NCBI GenBank assembly: GCA_019752335.1
Contig: JAIEMJ010000024.1
Span: 1 to 64,000, forward strand
Origin: Bryobacteraceae bacterium
Lineage (GTDB): Bacteria > Acidobacteriota > Terriglobia > Bryobacterales > Bryobacteraceae
Reading direction: 5' to 3'
DNA length: 64,000 nucleotides
Shown: piece after piece, positions 51,445-61,801 of the stretch
How the letters are laid out: every line of letters starts with the position of its first letter
Numbering within the stretch: the stretch's first letter is position 1
The notes under the pieces: generated by a model
Databases searched by the model: none
Told to the model about the DNA's origin: nothing
What the model saw: the letters and a program-made list of their open reading frames with translations, nothing else
Made by a program: the position numbers and the translations under genes

Positions 51445-52698
51445 ATGACCCACAATTTCCCCTCCCGCCGCAAGCTTCTGCGCTGCCTCACCGCCACCGG
51501 AGCGGGCCTGTTGGGCGCGCCGGCGCTGCCCGCTTTCGCCTTGCCCGAAGACAAGATCAAAGCCGTACGCTACTTCACAAATCCGGGTGACGCGAACGGC
51601 AGACAGGGCCAACCGATGGTGAACCAGTCCACCAACGTCGTCATGATCGAAACGCAGCGTGGACTCATCGGCATTGGCGAGGGAGGGGAGCCCCGCACGA
51701 TGGAGGAGTGCGCCAGCATGCTGATCGGACTCGATCCCTTCCGCATCGAAAACCACTGGCAACGCATGATGCGCGGATACTTCTATCCGGCGGGCCGCGA
51801 AAAGCTTCATTCCTTGGGAGCGTTGGACCTGGCGCTGTGGGATCTGAAAGGCAAGGCCCTTGATGTACCTATTTGGCAATTGTTAGGCGGTAAAGCGCGG
51901 GAGCACTTGGAATTGTATTCCACCGTGTTCCCGACTCCCGCGGGCGGCACCTTGGAAGATGCCGCGCGCGCCTGTCGCGATGCCGGCTTCCGCGCCTACC
52001 GCTACGCCACAGACAACCCGCGTCAAAGGGTAGTGGACCGTTTCAAACTGGTCCGCAAGATGTACGACGATTGCGTTCTGCTCCACAAAGGAGCCGGCGA
52101 CGGCGGATGGGCGATTGATTTCCACACGGAACTCGATCTCTCGGATGCCATCAACCTGGCCACTTTGCTGGAGCCCCTCCATCCCTACTTCTGCGAGGAT
52201 CTCATCCGCAGTGAGAACGTACTCTCTTATGAGACCGTCCGCCAGCGCACCAAGGTTCCGATTGCGGTGGGCGAGCAGTTCGGCTACAAGTGGGACATCA
52301 ACGCCCTCATCGAAAAGCAACTCATTGACTATACGCGGGTCACTCTGCCAAACGTCGGCGGCATCACCGAGTTCATGAAGATTTGCGCGTTGGCGGAAAC
52401 CCACTACATCGGGATGATTCCGCATTTCACGGGGCCGATCGCGGAAGCGGCACTGGTCCACTGCCTCGCGGCGACGTCGGTGATCGCCCTGATGGAGATG
52501 TTGGGCAACGGCACGCGGACTTGGCCTTACCTGCCGAAGGTCTATGATTTCAAAGACGGTAAGCTGTGGCCGAACGACCGGCCCGGACTGGGCGTTCAGG
52601 TGGACGTAACCAAACTGACCAAAATCGGGGAATACACCACCTATCGCGCGGGCATGTTCCTCAACCAGCGCCCGGACGGATCGTTCACCAACTGGTAG
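51445..52698 (+). CDS. Exported enolase-superfamily sugar-acid dehydratase-like protein
   Basis: A 417-residue enzyme of the mandelate-racemase/muconate-lactonising fold. The start at 51445 is chosen because 'FPSRRKLLRCLTATG' then gives a Tat signal; a frame from 51391 adds an unrelated stretch. Metal ligands are recognisable in 'AIDFHTELDLSDA', 'YFCEDLIRSEN' and 'VGEQFGYKW', and 'IPHFTGPIAEAA' supplies the family His. Layout is closest to galactonate/mannonate dehydratase relatives, so it probably dehydrates a sugar acid. It starts 50 nt after the ankyrin gene. Confidence 0.87.
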   Translation: MTHNFPSRRKLLRCLTATGAGLLGAPALPAFALPEDKIKAVRYFTNPGDANGRQGQPMVNQSTNVVMIETQRGLIGIGEGGEPRTMEECASMLIGLDPFRIENHWQRMMRGYFYPAGREKLHSLGALDLALWDLKGKALDVPIWQLLGGKAREHLELYSTVFPTPAGGTLEDAARACRDAGFRAYRYATDNPRQRVVDRFKLVRKMYDDCVLLHKGAGDGGWAIDFHTELDLSDAINLATLLEPLHPYFCEDLIRSENVLSYETVRQRTKVPIAVGEQFGYKWDINALIEKQLIDYTRVTLPNVGGITEFMKICALAETHYIGMIPHFTGPIAEAALVHCLAATSVIALMEMLGNGTRTWPYLPKVYDFKDGKLWPNDRPGLGVQVDVTKLTKIGEYTTYRAGMFLNQRPDGSFTNW

Positions 52699-52740
52699 CC
52701 TCCGTTTCCCGGCGCACTCCCCACATCGTTCAGGTTCTAA

Positions 52741-53919
<1,179 letters not shown>

Positions 53920-53946
53920 GGTGGCTGTCCCCGCGAGCCGAAGACC

Positions 53947-55581
53947 TTAACCATTCGTCGCCAGATGGGCCACGGTGTACGAGCCCGCCGGCAGCCGGAA
54001 CGTCATGGAGGTGCCCACTTGCGGCGCATCCAGCTTCCGCGGCACCACCTGATTCGGCTGGCCGAACGTATTGGCCGCCTTCATCTCGCGACCGGTGAGC
54101 GTTTGGCAGGACAGCACCCGTGCCGGCGTAGGCGATTGCCAGGTGATCGTGAGATCGCGCTCCGCGTCAGGATCGCGATTCAGCACAAACAGCGCCGCCT
54201 GCCGGTTCGCCGGATCGTGCGTCGCGACCACGTCCAAAAACGGTACCTGCGCATTGCGCGCTACATCAGGACGCAAGCCCTGCGCCCGGATCGGATAGCT
54301 CTCACACTCCACCTGCAGATCCAGCACCCGGCCGTGCGCGTATTCGAGCGCCCAGGCGTAGGGATAGTAGATCGTCTGCCGGATGGTCTTCTCCGCATTG
54401 GTCATCAAGGGCGCGATCACGTTGACGATCTGCGCGATGCAGCCTAGCCGTACCCGGTCGGACTGCCGCAGCAGCGTGTTCACAAAACCGCCCACCACCA
54501 ACGCATCCTCCAGGTTGTATTGCTCCTCCAGGAGGTGCGGAGCCGCCTTGCGTTGGCCATCGGAGTGTTCGCTGCCGCGCGCCCGGTACCAGACATTCCA
54601 CTCGTCAAACGATAGCCACAGCCGTTTGGACGACTTCTTCACACCCTGCACGTAGTCGCACACCGCCGCGATCTCATGAATCTGGCGCTCCATGTCGAGG
54701 TTCGCCGCCAGATAGCGCGGCAAGCTGTTGCCGGTCATCGCCTGCGTGTTGCCGTAATAGTTGTGCAGCGAGATGGCGTCCACTTGGTCATAGCATTCCT
54801 CCAGCACTTCCCGGTCCCAGATCATGTAGTTGGGCATCGACGTACTCGACGAGCCGCACGCGATCAGTTGCAGCCCCCGGTCGATCACGCGGAACTGCTG
54901 CGCGGCGTCGCGCGCCTTGCGGCCATAGTCGCGCGCCGGCATGGTGCCGATCTGCCAGGGCCCGTCCATTTCGTTCCCCAGGCACCAGTACTTCACCCCG
55001 TGCGGTTGCTCATAGCCATGCGCGCGCCGCAGATCGCTCCACTTGGTGCCGCGGTCGAGATTGCAGTACTCCACATAAGCCACTTGCTCGGCCACGTTGC
55101 TGGTGCCGAAGTTGCCGCCCAAGAGGGGCTCGGTGCCCACCAGCCGCGCCCACTGGATGAACTCGTTGGTGCCAAACTGATTCGTCTCGAGCGAATTCCA
55201 GGCCCGATCAAGCACCGTGGGCCGCTGGTTCTTCGGGCCTACCCCATCCAGCCAGTGGTAACCGGAAACGAAGTTGCCGCCGGGATACCGCATGATCGGC
55301 ACCTTCATCGCCTTCACTTCCGCCAGCACATCCTTGCGGAAGCCGCTCGCGTCCGCCAGCGGCGACTTCGGATCATACACACCTTCGTACACCGCGCGTC
55401 CGAGATGCTCGAGGAACGCGCCCAGCACGCGGCGATCCATCTCGCCCTTGTGGCGCGCCTGGTGGATCACCGTGCGCGCCGCGCCGCGCGTTTGGCTGTA
55501 GCCTAAGGGCGTCAGCCCAGCAGCGAGCGCGGCACTCGATGCGGTCAACTTGCGGAGAAAGTCTCGACGGTCAGCTGGCAT
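53947..55581 (-). CDS. Exported GH51-type alpha-L-arabinofuranosidase
   Basis: A 544-residue glycoside hydrolase that releases arabinose from arabinoxylan or arabinan. The N-terminal 'RRDFLRKLTASSAALAA' is a twin-arginine signal, so it is exported folded. The catalytic pair is recognisable: acid/base Glu204 in 'CLGNEMDG' and nucleophile Glu327 in 'SFDEWNVWY', 123 residues apart as expected for clan A. The C-terminal ~100 residues are the beta-sandwich of the family. It is divergent from the cytochrome gene at 55662 and converges on the esterase at 52759. Confidence 0.93.
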   Translation of the reverse strand: MPADRRDFLRKLTASSAALAAGLTPLGYSQTRGAARTVIHQARHKGEMDRRVLGAFLEHLGRAVYEGVYDPKSPLADASGFRKDVLAEVKAMKVPIMRYPGGNFVSGYHWLDGVGPKNQRPTVLDRAWNSLETNQFGTNEFIQWARLVGTEPLLGGNFGTSNVAEQVAYVEYCNLDRGTKWSDLRRAHGYEQPHGVKYWCLGNEMDGPWQIGTMPARDYGRKARDAAQQFRVIDRGLQLIACGSSSTSMPNYMIWDREVLEECYDQVDAISLHNYYGNTQAMTGNSLPRYLAANLDMERQIHEIAAVCDYVQGVKKSSKRLWLSFDEWNVWYRARGSEHSDGQRKAAPHLLEEQYNLEDALVVGGFVNTLLRQSDRVRLGCIAQIVNVIAPLMTNAEKTIRQTIYYPYAWALEYAHGRVLDLQVECESYPIRAQGLRPDVARNAQVPFLDVVATHDPANRQAALFVLNRDPDAERDLTITWQSPTPARVLSCQTLTGREMKAANTFGQPNQVVPRKLDAPQVGTSMTFRLPAGSYTVAHLATNG

Positions 55582-55661
55582 ATTCGTTCACCTCGGATGC
55601 CGAGCCAGTTTATCAACCCGGAGGCGCCCCCAGAAAGACCTGGGATCGCTTGCTTGATACG

Positions 55662-56636
55662 ATGAGTCCCACCGTGATCCGAATTCTTCTCTTCCTATTC
55701 CTCGTCATCTTGTCCGGCTGCAAACGCGTGGTGCTGGAGCCGGTGCCCGCCTGGGCGTATCCCACCAACCCACCTGCACCGCCCGGCCAAGCTCCTCCCG
55801 CGCCGCAAGGACCATTCCATCTCGAGTCCACCACGGTGGCCTTCACGCGCCCGCAACTCACCAACCTCTTTAGCGCCCCGGATTGGTATCCCGAGGGGCA
55901 TCCGCCGATGCCGGAGGTGGTGGCGCGCGGCCGCCGGCCCGACGTGGCGGCCTGCGGCTACTGCCACCTGCCCACCGGCAACGGACGGCCCGAAAACGCG
56001 CGACTCGCCGGTTTGCCCATCGAGTACTTCGTCACGCAAGTGAAGGCCTTTCGCGACGGCGCCCGCAAGTCCTTCGTCGCTGGCCGGGCCCCAACCATCA
56101 ACATGAGCAAGGCTGCCCGCGCGATCCAGGATGGCGAGATCCTAGCCGCCGCTCAGTACTTTGCCGCTCTTCCCGCGCAGTCCTTGGTGCGCGTCGTCGA
56201 GGCTTCCGCGATTCCCAAAACGCAGATCGCCGGCTGGTTGTACAAGTTCGACAAAGCGGGCCTACCAGAGCCGCTCGGCCAACGGATCATCGAAGGCCCC
56301 GAGGACTTTGAACAGTTCGAATTGCGCGATCCCCACACACGCTATATCGCTTACGTTCCGGAAGGAAGCATCGCCTTAGGCCAGCGCCTGGCCGAGACCT
56401 GGCACAACGGCTCATCGCTCGAATGCCACACCTGCCACGGCGACGGTTGCCGGGGCAAGGACGACGTACCGGGTATCGCCGGCCGGTCTCCCACCTCGCT
56501 TATGCGTCAACTGTACGATCTGAAGTCCGGCGCCCGCCGGGGTGGCAAGAGTTCGGAGATGGAGAAGGTAGTTTGGGATATGACGGAACGCGACATGCTG
56601 GCGCTCTCGGCTTATCTCGCCTCGCTGAGACCGTAA
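55662..56636 (+). CDS. Dihaem cytochrome c lipoprotein
   Basis: A 324-residue protein. Start 55662 gives a lipoprotein signal ('IRILLFLFLVILSGC'), while the frame upstream is antisense to the arabinofuranosidase. Two haem-c sites are C-G-Y-C-H (~100) and C-H-T-C-H (~255), each followed by a distant Met-containing helix; 'LAGLPIEYFVTQVKAFRDGARK' is typical of cytochromes of the c4/c552 kind. It probably carries electrons outside the inner membrane. The adjacent genes are carbohydrate enzymes, so the redox partner is unknown. Confidence 0.88.
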   Translation: MSPTVIRILLFLFLVILSGCKRVVLEPVPAWAYPTNPPAPPGQAPPAPQGPFHLESTTVAFTRPQLTNLFSAPDWYPEGHPPMPEVVARGRRPDVAACGYCHLPTGNGRPENARLAGLPIEYFVTQVKAFRDGARKSFVAGRAPTINMSKAARAIQDGEILAAAQYFAALPAQSLVRVVEASAIPKTQIAGWLYKFDKAGLPEPLGQRIIEGPEDFEQFELRDPHTRYIAYVPEGSIALGQRLAETWHNGSSLECHTCHGDGCRGKDDVPGIAGRSPTSLMRQLYDLKSGARRGGKSSEMEKVVWDMTERDMLALSAYLASLRP

Positions 56637-56691
56637 GAATGCCGGGCCTGCCGCTGAACGCCCCGCGATCACGCGTCAAGCTTAGGCAGAG

Positions 56692-57036
56692 TCAATCATT
56701 CGGCCGGTAGACACGGAGCAGCAACCCGTCGACAATTTCCCGGCCCGCTAGTTCATCATGTACGCGAACGGCCAGGCGATGGAAGTTGGGGTCATAGGTG
56801 CAGAGGACAATGCCAGCATGCGCCACCGCTCTTCGTTGGTGCAGCCGCAAAAAATGCAGACGGTTGTGCGTAAGGAGCGCTCTTCTCTCCGCCGCGGCAA
56901 ATTTTAGGACTTCTTCATCGGAAATCGACTGGTTCGCGTTGCCCGCATCCTGTGATGTTAGGACATCATGCTCCAGCCGGCGCAGATGCCGAACCGTCTG
57001 GATCGGGAAATTCTCGTTCGAATAGAACCGCGCCAT
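56692..57036 (-). CDS. DUF5615 PIN-like toxin
   Basis: A 114-residue protein of the DUF5615 family, a reduced PIN-like fold. 'RFYSNENFPIQTVRHLRRLEHDVLTSQ' has the usual entry with an Asn where PIN toxins have the first Asp; 'SDEEVLKFAAAERRALLTHNRLHF' carries the remaining acidic and polar sites. It directly follows the DUF433 gene on the same strand (one base between), the standard layout of this toxin-antitoxin type. Confidence 0.9.
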   Translation of the reverse strand: MARFYSNENFPIQTVRHLRRLEHDVLTSQDAGNANQSISDEEVLKFAAAERRALLTHNRLHFLRLHQRRAVAHAGIVLCTYDPNFHRLAVRVHDELAGREIVDGLLLRVYRPND

Positions 57037-57366
57037 TCAAGCGGACTCGTTCTCAACGATCTGCCCGGCGATCTCGGCTGGATGACTGCGGACGTAGGCC
57101 CAGGCGTTCACCAGATCCTCGGCTCGCAGTGATGGATAAGCTTCGAGCAATTGCTGCTCTGAGGTGCCGTGCCGTCGCGCTTGCTCCAGTAACCACACGG
57201 GAATGCGCGTCCGTACCACGCAAGGCTCGCCCCCGCAGACGCCGGGCCGAGAGTCAATACCGGGAAAGTCGTCACCAAGATCCTGCACGACCCACTTTAA
57301 GATCTGCGCCTTTTCACCGCGCGAAAGTGTCGGCAACAGGTGCTCGAAATCGGTTAGCGTCGCCAT
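57037..57366 (-). CDS. DUF433 antitoxin
   Basis: A 109-residue protein. The ATG at 57366 is preferred to the frame from 57450. The C-terminal part is a clear DUF433 helix-turn-helix: 'GIDSRPGVCGGEPCVVRTRIPVWLLEQARR', with 'SEQQLLEAYPSLRAEDLVNAWAY' the second half. The N-terminal ~40 residues are an extra helical region. DUF433 proteins pair with DUF5615 or VapC partners; the next gene is the matching DUF5615 protein. Confidence 0.9.
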   Translation of the reverse strand: MATLTDFEHLLPTLSRGEKAQILKWVVQDLGDDFPGIDSRPGVCGGEPCVVRTRIPVWLLEQARRHGTSEQQLLEAYPSLRAEDLVNAWAYVRSHPAEIAGQIVENESA

Positions 57367-57544
57367 GGTGTCTGCCCTTATTCTCGCACCGAATTGGTGA
57401 TCCGCAGGCTTGGATGCCCCAGTCGGACGGGGCACGGGCGGTGTGCACACTCGCGCATTTCGCCCGCTTGAGTTTGTCCCCCTCTGCGACAGCCTTCACC
57501 AGAAACAGAATCCGCTTGGCCCAGATTCCGTGGCGCAAAAGCTG

Positions 57545-58999
57545 CTACGGGAAGAGAGACGTTTGCCGGTCCTCCACGGGCTTGCGCTTGGGTGGCGGAC
57601 GCTTGCGGCTGCCATGGCGGACCACCGCTTCCCGCGACTCCTCGCGGGTACCCGCGCGACGCCGTACAGCGCCGATCCGTGCCCGGGCTTCCTGGCTGGC
57701 GGTGGCGGCATCGACGATCGGCGCCGGATAACCGGCCACCGGCGGTGGCTCATGGATGAGCGCGTCCGGCACATCGCGCAACTCAGGCACCCAGCGGCGA
57801 ATGAAGGTCCCCTGGGGGTCCTGATCGCGCCCCTGCTTCGTGGGGTTGTAAATCCGCAGCGTGTTGATCCCCGTGGTGCCCGATTGCATTTGGAACTGGC
57901 TGTAGTGGATGCCAGGCTCGTAGTCGAGGAAAAGCCGGGCGAGGTACAGCGAGGGTTCACGCCAGTGCAGCCACAGTTGGTACGAGGCGAAAGAGACCAG
58001 CATGGCGCGCATGCGAAAGTTGATCCAGCCGGTGGTTCGCAGGTAACGCATACAGGCATCGACGAAGGGGTAGCCGGTGACGCCTTCCCGCCAGGCCGCG
58101 AACCGGTCCGGGCAGAAGCTCTCTTCGCGCAAACCGTCGTAGGCGCGCACCAGGTTCTCGTACTCCAGGCGCGGCTCATCCTCCAATTTCTGGATGAAAT
58201 GGCAATGCCAGTGCAGGCGGGCATCGAAGGAGCGCAGGCTTTGCCGCCACAGTTTACCCTCTTCGGCGCCACGCCATTCGGCCGCCCGCCGGCGCGAGGT
58301 CTGCACCACCTCGCGCGGCGAGAGTTGGCCCCAAGCCAGGTACGGGCTCAGGCGCGAGCAAGCGCTTTCGGCGGTGACGGGGCTCGACATCTCCGTGGTG
58401 TAGCGCTCGCCCCGGCCCGCCAGGAAAGACTCCAGCGTCGCAAGCCCTGCCGCGCGCGTGCCGGGTTGCCACACCGGGACCTCCGGCTTCGGCAGCGGTA
58501 GCGAAGGGATCAGGCCCGGCGAGTGCAGGATCGCCGGGGCCGGCGTAATCGCTTCGGCCATCCGCGCTTCCCAACGTTTGGCCCAGCCGTCCCGGCTCGG
58601 CAGCCGGCGCACGACGCCGTGTGCGGGGAATTCGGTAAAGGGCACCCCGGAAGTCTTCGCCCAACGCCGTACCGCGCGGTCCCGGGCGTAGCTGACCGCG
58701 TTGCCGGTCTCCTCGTGCGCCCACAGATGAGTCAGGCCATGGCGATCCCGCAGCGCCTCGAACGCCGCGACGGCCGGACCGCGCAGCACGCAAAGCGGCT
58801 GGCCGAGCGCACGAAGAGACTGATCGAGTTCGCGCAGCGCCTCAGCTACGAAGCTCGCATGAAGGGGGCTCGAGTCCGGGGCCTGCAGCATTTCGTCCTC
58901 GACAAGGAAAACGGGAAGCACGGGCCCGCGCTGGCTCGCCTCCCACAGGGGCCGGTGATCGAAGATCCGGAGATCGCGTTTGAACCATACGACATGCAC
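57545..58999 (-). CDS. Deoxyribodipyrimidine photolyase / cryptochrome family
   Basis: A 484-residue light-driven DNA repair flavoprotein. The antenna domain (~1-130) begins '[15 protein letters not shown]'. The FAD domain (~200-440) shows '[26 protein letters not shown]', '[33 protein letters not shown]' split by pattern, and '[25 protein letters not shown]', all highly conserved. The C-terminal ~50 residues are basic low complexity. Its 3' end lies in a 178-nt space next to the DUF433 gene. Class I CPD repair is likeliest, but cryptochrome function cannot be excluded. Confidence 0.93.
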   Translation of the reverse strand: MHVVWFKRDLRIFDHRPLWEASQRGPVLPVFLVEDEMLQAPDSSPLHASFVAEALRELDQSLRALGQPLCVLRGPAVAAFEALRDRHGLTHLWAHEETGNAVSYARDRAVRRWAKTSGVPFTEFPAHGVVRRLPSRDGWAKRWEARMAEAITPAPAILHSPGLIPSLPLPKPEVPVWQPGTRAAGLATLESFLAGRGERYTTEMSSPVTAESACSRLSPYLAWGQLSPREVVQTSRRRAAEWRGAEEGKLWRQSLRSFDARLHWHCHFIQKLEDEPRLEYENLVRAYDGLREESFCPDRFAAWREGVTGYPFVDACMRYLRTTGWINFRMRAMLVSFASYQLWLHWREPSLYLARLFLDYEPGIHYSQFQMQSGTTGINTLRIYNPTKQGRDQDPQGTFIRRWVPELRDVPDALIHEPPPVAGYPAPIVDAATASQEARARIGAVRRRAGTREESREAVVRHGSRKRPPPKRKPVEDRQTSLFP

Positions 59000-59094
59000 C
59001 GTCTCTCTAGGATGTCGCGAAACCGTAAAGCGGCGGAGAAAAGCCCTCCCGGCGAAACTAAGTCCAGTTGCCCCCCGGCGGCGTCATAAGACGC

Positions 59095-59313
59095 ATGGAT
59101 ACCTCTAAGACCGACTCTACGACTTGGCCAGACCTCGCCATCGGACTTTATGACCGGTTGACCGGCCGGGGCGCGGAAATCATTTACGAATTCCAGAACA
59201 TGGAAGTCCTGGTTCCCAGTTCCGCCTCCGCCGACGCGAAACATGCCATGTGGAAGCTCAACGGCGTGATGAAAATCAGGACCCGTGATGCCGCCACTGG
59301 CCCAAAGGCTTGA
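59095..59313 (+). CDS. Small hypothetical protein (72 residues)
   Basis: A 72-residue frame. The fold-like pattern 'WPDLAIGLYDRLTGRGAEIIYEF' then 'MEVLVPSS', 'WKLNGVMKIRT' alternates as a small beta-rich protein would and its composition is protein-like, in contrast to shadow frames. It overlaps the next small frame by 26 nt in another reading frame, an arrangement that suggests coupling. No known family was recognised. Confidence 0.55.
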   Translation: MDTSKTDSTTWPDLAIGLYDRLTGRGAEIIYEFQNMEVLVPSSASADAKHAMWKLNGVMKIRTRDAATGPKA

Positions 59314-59521
59314 ACTGGACCTCACCGTTGAACATGGCGGGCATCGGGCCAAGATTGCCGGCGAGCAAGGCAATTTTCTGGCCGTCTTTCCGACGCTGAG
59401 TTCGCTCTGCCACTTTGCCGTGGCCGCCTGGCCCCTGCGTCATGATCGCCCCGCGGGCATCACGCTCCGCGTGCAATGGCGCGGACTGCGTTGGGAGGTT
59501 CCCCACGCCGCTCGCCGCTAA
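59288..59521 (+). CDS. Small hypothetical protein (77 residues)
   Basis: A 77-residue frame with start ATG at 59288 overlapping the end of the preceding gene. 'RLELDLTVEHGGHRAKIAGEQGNFLAVFPTLSSL' is split by pattern into strands, and 'RPAGITLRVQWRGLRWEVP' reads as a terminal beta-hairpin. The stop lies within the beginning of the SDR gene, implying tight coupling of three reading frames. Function unknown. Confidence 0.5.
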   Translation: MPPLAQRLELDLTVEHGGHRAKIAGEQGNFLAVFPTLSSLCHFAVAAWPLRHDRPAGITLRVQWRGLRWEVPHAARR

Positions 59522-60974
59522 GCAACGCGTAGTGATCGCGGGGGCCACCGGCTACATCGGCGGACGCCTGGTCCCTCGCCTGCTCGCCGAAGGTTACCCG
59601 GTGCGCTGTCTGGCCCGGTCTCCCCGCAAATTACGCCATCGGGTATGGGCGGCCCTGCCTGGCGCCGAAATCGTGGAGGCGGACCTGGCCTCCATCCCAT
59701 CCCTGGCCAAGTTGCTCGCAGGCTCTGAGGTGGCCTATTACCTCGTTCACTCGATGACGTCCGCCGGACGTGGATATGCCGATAGCGATCTGAAGCTCGC
59801 GGAGAGTTTTGCGCGGGCCGCCGCCGACGCTGGCGTGAAACGCATTCTCTACCTGGGTGGGCTCGGCGCGGACGGCGCTGGCTTGAGCGAACACTTGGCC
59901 TCGCGCCGTGCCGTGGAAACGGCCTTAGCGTCCACGGGAGTTCCGGTGACGGTGTTCCGCGCCGCCATGATTATTGGCTCCGGGTCAGCCTCCTTCGAGA
60001 TCCTGCGCTACCTGGTGGAACGCTTACCGGTCATGGTGACGCCGCGCTGGGTGAGCACGCGCTGCCAGCCCATCGCGGTTCGCAACGTAATCGGTTATCT
60101 GGTTGCCGCGTTGGAGACTCCGGCCACCATCGGGCAGACTTTCGACATCGGCGGACCCGACATTCTGCGCTATCGCCAGATCATGGACATCATGGCCGAG
60201 GAGCTAGGCTTAGGCCGTCGCTGGGTGATTCCCGTGCCGATTCTCTCGCCTCGCCTCAGTTCCTATTGGATTCATTTAGTAACCCCGCTCAGCCACGACA
60301 TCGCCAAACCGCTAGCGGAAGGTTTGCGGAATGAAGTGGTCTGCCAGGAGGATCGGATCACCCGCCTGATCCCGCAAACGCTCCTCACCGTGCGGGAGGC
60401 AATTCAGGCGGCGCTGAGTAAGGTGGCCGGGCACGACGTGGAGACGAACTGGGCGATGGCAGGGCCCATTCCGGGCGACCCCGATTGGGCGGGCGGCACG
60501 GTGTTTCGCGACGCTCGCCAGTTGGTCATTGAAGCGCCGGCGGCAGCCGTGTTTCGGGCGGTCTGCCGGGTAGGGGGCGGACATGGCTGGTACGCGGCCG
60601 ACTGGCTTTGGGTCCTGCGTGGCTGGCTCGACCGTCTCGCCGGTGGCCCCGGCCTGCGCCGCGGCCGCCGTGATCCGGAATCCGTCGGCTACGGCGAAGC
60701 CCTCGACTTCTGGCGCGTGACCGGCTTTGAGCAGGATCGTCAGCTATCGCTCCGCGCGGAGATGAAAGTCCCCGGCGAGGCGCTACTCGAGTTCCGGATC
60801 GAGCCAGGCCCCGGCCCACGGCAAAGCACCCTCCACCAGGTAGCCTTGTTTCAACCGCGCGGACTCTTCGGCCTACTCTACTGGTACGCCGTGGTGCCGC
60901 TGCATCACTTGGTCTTTCGGGGCATGCTGGCGGGCATTGGCCGCGAAGCGCGGCAAATCGCGGCCCGCCGATAG
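59442..60974 (+). CDS. SDR-family NAD(P)-binding protein with DUF2867 domain
   Basis: A protein of about 510 residues. The extended SDR domain starts at 'QRVVIAGATGYIGGRLVPRLLAEGY' and covers ~35-310, with 'YYLVHSMTSAGRGYADSD' and 'LGGLGADGAGLSEHLASR' typical of the YbjT-like group. The C-terminal ~150 residues are DUF2867 ('FRVTGFEQDRQLSLRAEMKVPG', 'LHQVALFQPRGLFGLLYWY'). The start is unclear: ATG 59442 precedes the fold by ~36 residues and has no ribosome site, while a GGGAGG near 59495 lacks a conventional start codon downstream. The protein probably acts on a membrane-related or quinone-like substrate. Confidence 0.85.
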   Translation: MIAPRASRSACNGADCVGRFPTPLAAKQRVVIAGATGYIGGRLVPRLLAEGYPVRCLARSPRKLRHRVWAALPGAEIVEADLASIPSLAKLLAGSEVAYYLVHSMTSAGRGYADSDLKLAESFARAAADAGVKRILYLGGLGADGAGLSEHLASRRAVETALASTGVPVTVFRAAMIIGSGSASFEILRYLVERLPVMVTPRWVSTRCQPIAVRNVIGYLVAALETPATIGQTFDIGGPDILRYRQIMDIMAEELGLGRRWVIPVPILSPRLSSYWIHLVTPLSHDIAKPLAEGLRNEVVCQEDRITRLIPQTLLTVREAIQAALSKVAGHDVETNWAMAGPIPGDPDWAGGTVFRDARQLVIEAPAAAVFRAVCRVGGGHGWYAADWLWVLRGWLDRLAGGPGLRRGRRDPESVGYGEALDFWRVTGFEQDRQLSLRAEMKVPGEALLEFRIEPGPGPRQSTLHQVALFQPRGLFGLLYWYAVVPLHHLVFRGMLAGIGREARQIAARR

Positions 60975-60997
60975 CTTGGGCACTCGGCGCCCCAACC

Positions 60998-61255
60998 TCA
61001 GCGCTCGATCTCATCCCCGGAACGGGGAGACTCCCCACCGGCACGGGACAGAAAAGCGAGCGCAGCCTTCCGGTCGCCCTTCCCTCGCCGGGCCGCGAAA
61101 TAGGCCTCCGCCGTCTGGATGGCCGACAGCTTTTCGGCCGCCGCCATCACCAGAAACTGGTTCATACTGGTTCCGTCGGCCGCCGCCATCCGCTCCACCG
61201 CGGCTTTCAGGGAGTTCGGCAAACGCAGGGCAAACGTCGATACTCTCGGGGTCAT
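60998..61255 (-). CDS. Ribbon-helix-helix (CopG-like) antitoxin
   Basis: An 85-residue protein. ATG 61255, overlapping the toxin stop (ATGA), is taken over the longer frame from 61291. 'RVSTFALRLPNSLKAAVERMAAADGTSMNQFLVMAAAEKL' is a ribbon-helix-helix pattern with the Arg/Thr strand and a following helix. The basic C-terminal half would bind the PIN toxin. The gene comes after the toxin, so the order is reversed relative to most VapBC loci. Confidence 0.9.
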   Translation of the reverse strand: MTPRVSTFALRLPNSLKAAVERMAAADGTSMNQFLVMAAAEKLSAIQTAEAYFAARRGKGDRKAALAFLSRAGGESPRSGDEIER

Positions 61256-61683
61256 TTCCTTATCTCCTTTAGCGCTTCCGCCGGCTTCCACAGACGAATT
61301 CCGAACCGGCGCGGGGCGTCTCGATAATCGGCATGATTGAAGCTGACGATCGCCTCGGCCCGGCCATTCACTGCCGTTTCCAACACCATTTCGTCGCTCG
61401 CGTCAGACAATTGCGGACGCCATTGGTAGTGGACCTCAACCGGCACGATGATGTCAAAAATGGAGGCGAGCAAGTTTTGCACGTCTTGTTCACTGGCGCC
61501 AGCCGCTAACCGGTGATCGGCCAACATGCAGATCGACTCGTACTCCAACGCCATCGCTACACTCAGGAGCCAATCGGCTCTCCCTCGGAGCAATAGCGAC
61601 ACCAACGCTGCCGACGCTCCGGTAGGGCTTCGCATCGCAGCGACGACCACATCGGTATCGACAGTCAATCTCACATCACTCAC
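61252..61683 (-). CDS. PIN-domain toxin
   Basis: A 143-residue PIN protein. 'RLTVDTDVVVAAMRSPTGASAAL' gives the first Asp, 'ALEYESICM' the Glu, 'DASDEMVLETAV' the next acidic residues and 'AIVSFNHADYRDAPRRFGI' the last. The domain belongs to the putative PIN-family toxins of the 'PIN family toxin component' group, here encoded before its antitoxin. The GTG start abuts a 9-bp palindrome (61684-61706). Confidence 0.9.
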   Translation of the reverse strand: MSDVRLTVDTDVVVAAMRSPTGASAALVSLLLRGRADWLLSVAMALEYESICMLADHRLAAGASEQDVQNLLASIFDIIVPVEVHYQWRPQLSDASDEMVLETAVNGRAEAIVSFNHADYRDAPRRFGIRLWKPAEALKEIRK

Positions 61684-61706
61684 GATATCACATCACCTGT
61701 GATATC
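61684..61706. promoter_or_regulatory. Perfect 9-bp palindrome at the start of the PIN toxin gene
   Basis: GATATCACA (61684-61692), TCACC, TGTGATATC (61698-61706) is a perfect 9-bp dyad immediately upstream of the GTG at 61683 on the minus strand. The only ribosome-site-like sequence (AGGTGAT) lies inside it. A ribbon-helix-helix antitoxin binding here would block transcription and translation initiation at once, so it is a strong operator candidate. Confidence 0.7.
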
Positions 61707-61801
61707 GCCTCGATCCGCGCGGACCTAGGCGCGCGAAGAGCTGGAAAAACGTGAAAAAATAAGGAGGGCCAAGACTGGATTCGCGCCCGAAGGATCATGC
61801 G

